Of a stretch of DNA of 6,233 bases, positions 5,799-6,233 are shown piece by piece; positions within the stretch are counted from its first letter, which is position 1; the number at the start of each line of letters is the position of its first letter. A model generated the notes under the pieces. The model was not told the DNA's origin. It saw only the letters and a list, made by a program, of their open reading frames with translations, and did no database searches. A program made the translations under genes and the position numbers. Source of the DNA: Eubacteriales bacterium (GTDB lineage Bacteria; Bacillota; Clostridia; Christensenellales; UMGS416); NCBI GenBank assembly GCA_028709505.1, contig JAQVWW010000087.1:1-6233 (forward strand). Direction: 5' to 3'.

Positions 5799-6233
5799 CC
5801 CAGCACGCCCTTCGTGCTGGGGACGCCGCTTTCGCGGGGGTCGACGGCGCAGGCGGCGCGCAGCGCGCGGCCCAGGCCTTTGAACAGCGCCTCAATCTTG
5901 TGGTGCGTATTGGCGCCGTAGAGCACCTTCATATGCAGCGTGATGCCGGCATGCGTGGCGAAGGCCCGGAAAAACTCCTCGACCGTCTCGGTCTCAAAGC
6001 TGCCCAGCAGCGGCGCGCAAAGCGGCGCGTCGTACACCAGATAGGGCCGGCCGCTGATATCCAGCGCCACCAGAGCCAGTGTCTCGTCCATGGGCAAGTA
6101 AGCGCTGCCGTAGCGGGTAATGCCGGCCTTATCCCCTATGGCCCGGGCAAAGGCCTGCCCCAGCGCGATGCCCACGTCTTCGACGCTGTGGTGGCTGTCC
6201 ACATCCAAATCGCCGTGGCACAGTACGGTTACG
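5795..6233 (-). CDS. hisB: Imidazoleglycerol-phosphate dehydratase, C-terminal part
   Basis: HisB removes water from imidazole glycerol phosphate to give imidazole acetol phosphate, using two manganese ions in a 24-subunit assembly. About 145 residues are visible of roughly 195 expected; the 5' end lies beyond the window. The fragment begins [12 protein letters not shown] and continues with 'DSHHSVED' (metal-binding HHxxED). It then has '[13 protein letters not shown]', a second metal site '[11 protein letters not shown]', and the C-terminal '[10 protein letters not shown]', all typical of the family. No histidinol phosphatase domain is fused within the visible part. The frame is open to the window edge, so no start is assigned; in-frame TTG and GTG codons near 6200 are internal. 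The stop TGA overlaps the hisH ATG by 4 nt. Confidence 0.96.
   Translation of the reverse strand, partial: VTVLCHGDLDVDSHHSVEDVGIALGQAFARAIGDKAGITRYGSAYLPMDETLALVALDISGRPYLVYDAPLCAPLLGSFETETVEEFFRAFATHAGITLHMKVLYGANTHHKIEALFKGLGRALRAACAVDPRESGVPSTKGVLG
5799..5821 (-). promoter_or_regulatory. Perfect hairpin with the hisH Shine-Dalgarno in its loop
   Basis: On the mRNA strand CCCAGCACG (5821-5813) and CGTGCTGGG (5807-5799) form a perfect 9-bp stem. The 5-nt loop is AAGGG, the only Shine-Dalgarno-like sequence before hisH. The stem ends directly at the hisH ATG. The same bases encode the conserved HisB C-terminus PSTKGVLG. A ribosome finishing hisB would melt the stem, so the expected effect is translational coupling of hisH to hisB. 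That effect is inference. Confidence 0.6.

Noticed and set aside
5253..5921. A 222-codon open frame on the plus strand across hisH and the end of hisB
   Set aside because: It is antisense to two fully recognisable his genes, and its His/Arg/Gly-rich product looks like a reverse-frame artefact.
1..6233. CRISPR arrays, tRNA or rRNA genes, insertion sequences, phage genes, toxin-antitoxin pairs
   Set aside because: I looked for regular direct repeats, tRNA-like cloverleaf sequence, transposase motifs and small paired genes, and found none. The window is mostly ordinary housekeeping sequence.

Overview
The window comes from a GC-rich bacterial chromosome. Strong AGGAGG-type ribosome binding sites, an extended -10 promoter style, a compact his operon ending in a fused hisIE, and relatives of DUF2804 and ANT(6) all point to Bacillota, most likely a high-GC member of the Clostridia. 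That placement is inference; no rRNA or other marker is present.

Layout. Positions 1-154 (minus) hold the first 51 codons of a 2H phosphoesterase / 2'-5' RNA ligase-like gene that runs off the left edge. A GC-rich divergent intergenic region follows, with one extended -10 promoter facing each way. Positions 452-1486 (plus) encode a complete DUF2804 family protein. Positions 1897-2775 (minus) encode a complete aminoglycoside 6-adenylyltransferase-like protein (AadE/ANT(6) family). These two genes converge, and each appears to end in a stem-loop terminator that overlaps its own stop codon. The roughly 360 bp between the terminators contain only inverted repeats and a doubtful 49-codon frame.

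Positions 3081-6233 (minus) are the distal part of a histidine biosynthesis operon in the order hisB (5' truncated by the window edge) - hisH - hisA - hisF - hisIE. Every junction overlaps by 4 or 7 nt, so translation is probably coupled. Together the genes cover PR-ATP hydrolysis and PR-AMP ring opening (HisIE), ProFAR isomerisation (HisA), glutamine-dependent imidazole ring formation (HisH/HisF) and IGP dehydration (HisB). Key catalytic residues are in place in all of them. The operon ends in a clear intrinsic terminator at 2970-3001. Directly beyond it a promoter (-35/-10 at 2938-2965) should start the aadE-like gene separately, with a leader of about 155 nt.

I see no undescribed multi-gene system here. 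The points most worth a second look are a 9-bp hairpin that displays the hisH Shine-Dalgarno in its loop while being encoded by the conserved HisB C-terminus, a Ser-to-Leu change in the nucleotidyltransferase motif of the AadE-like protein, the structured leader of that gene, and the inverted-repeat-rich DNA between the convergent genes.
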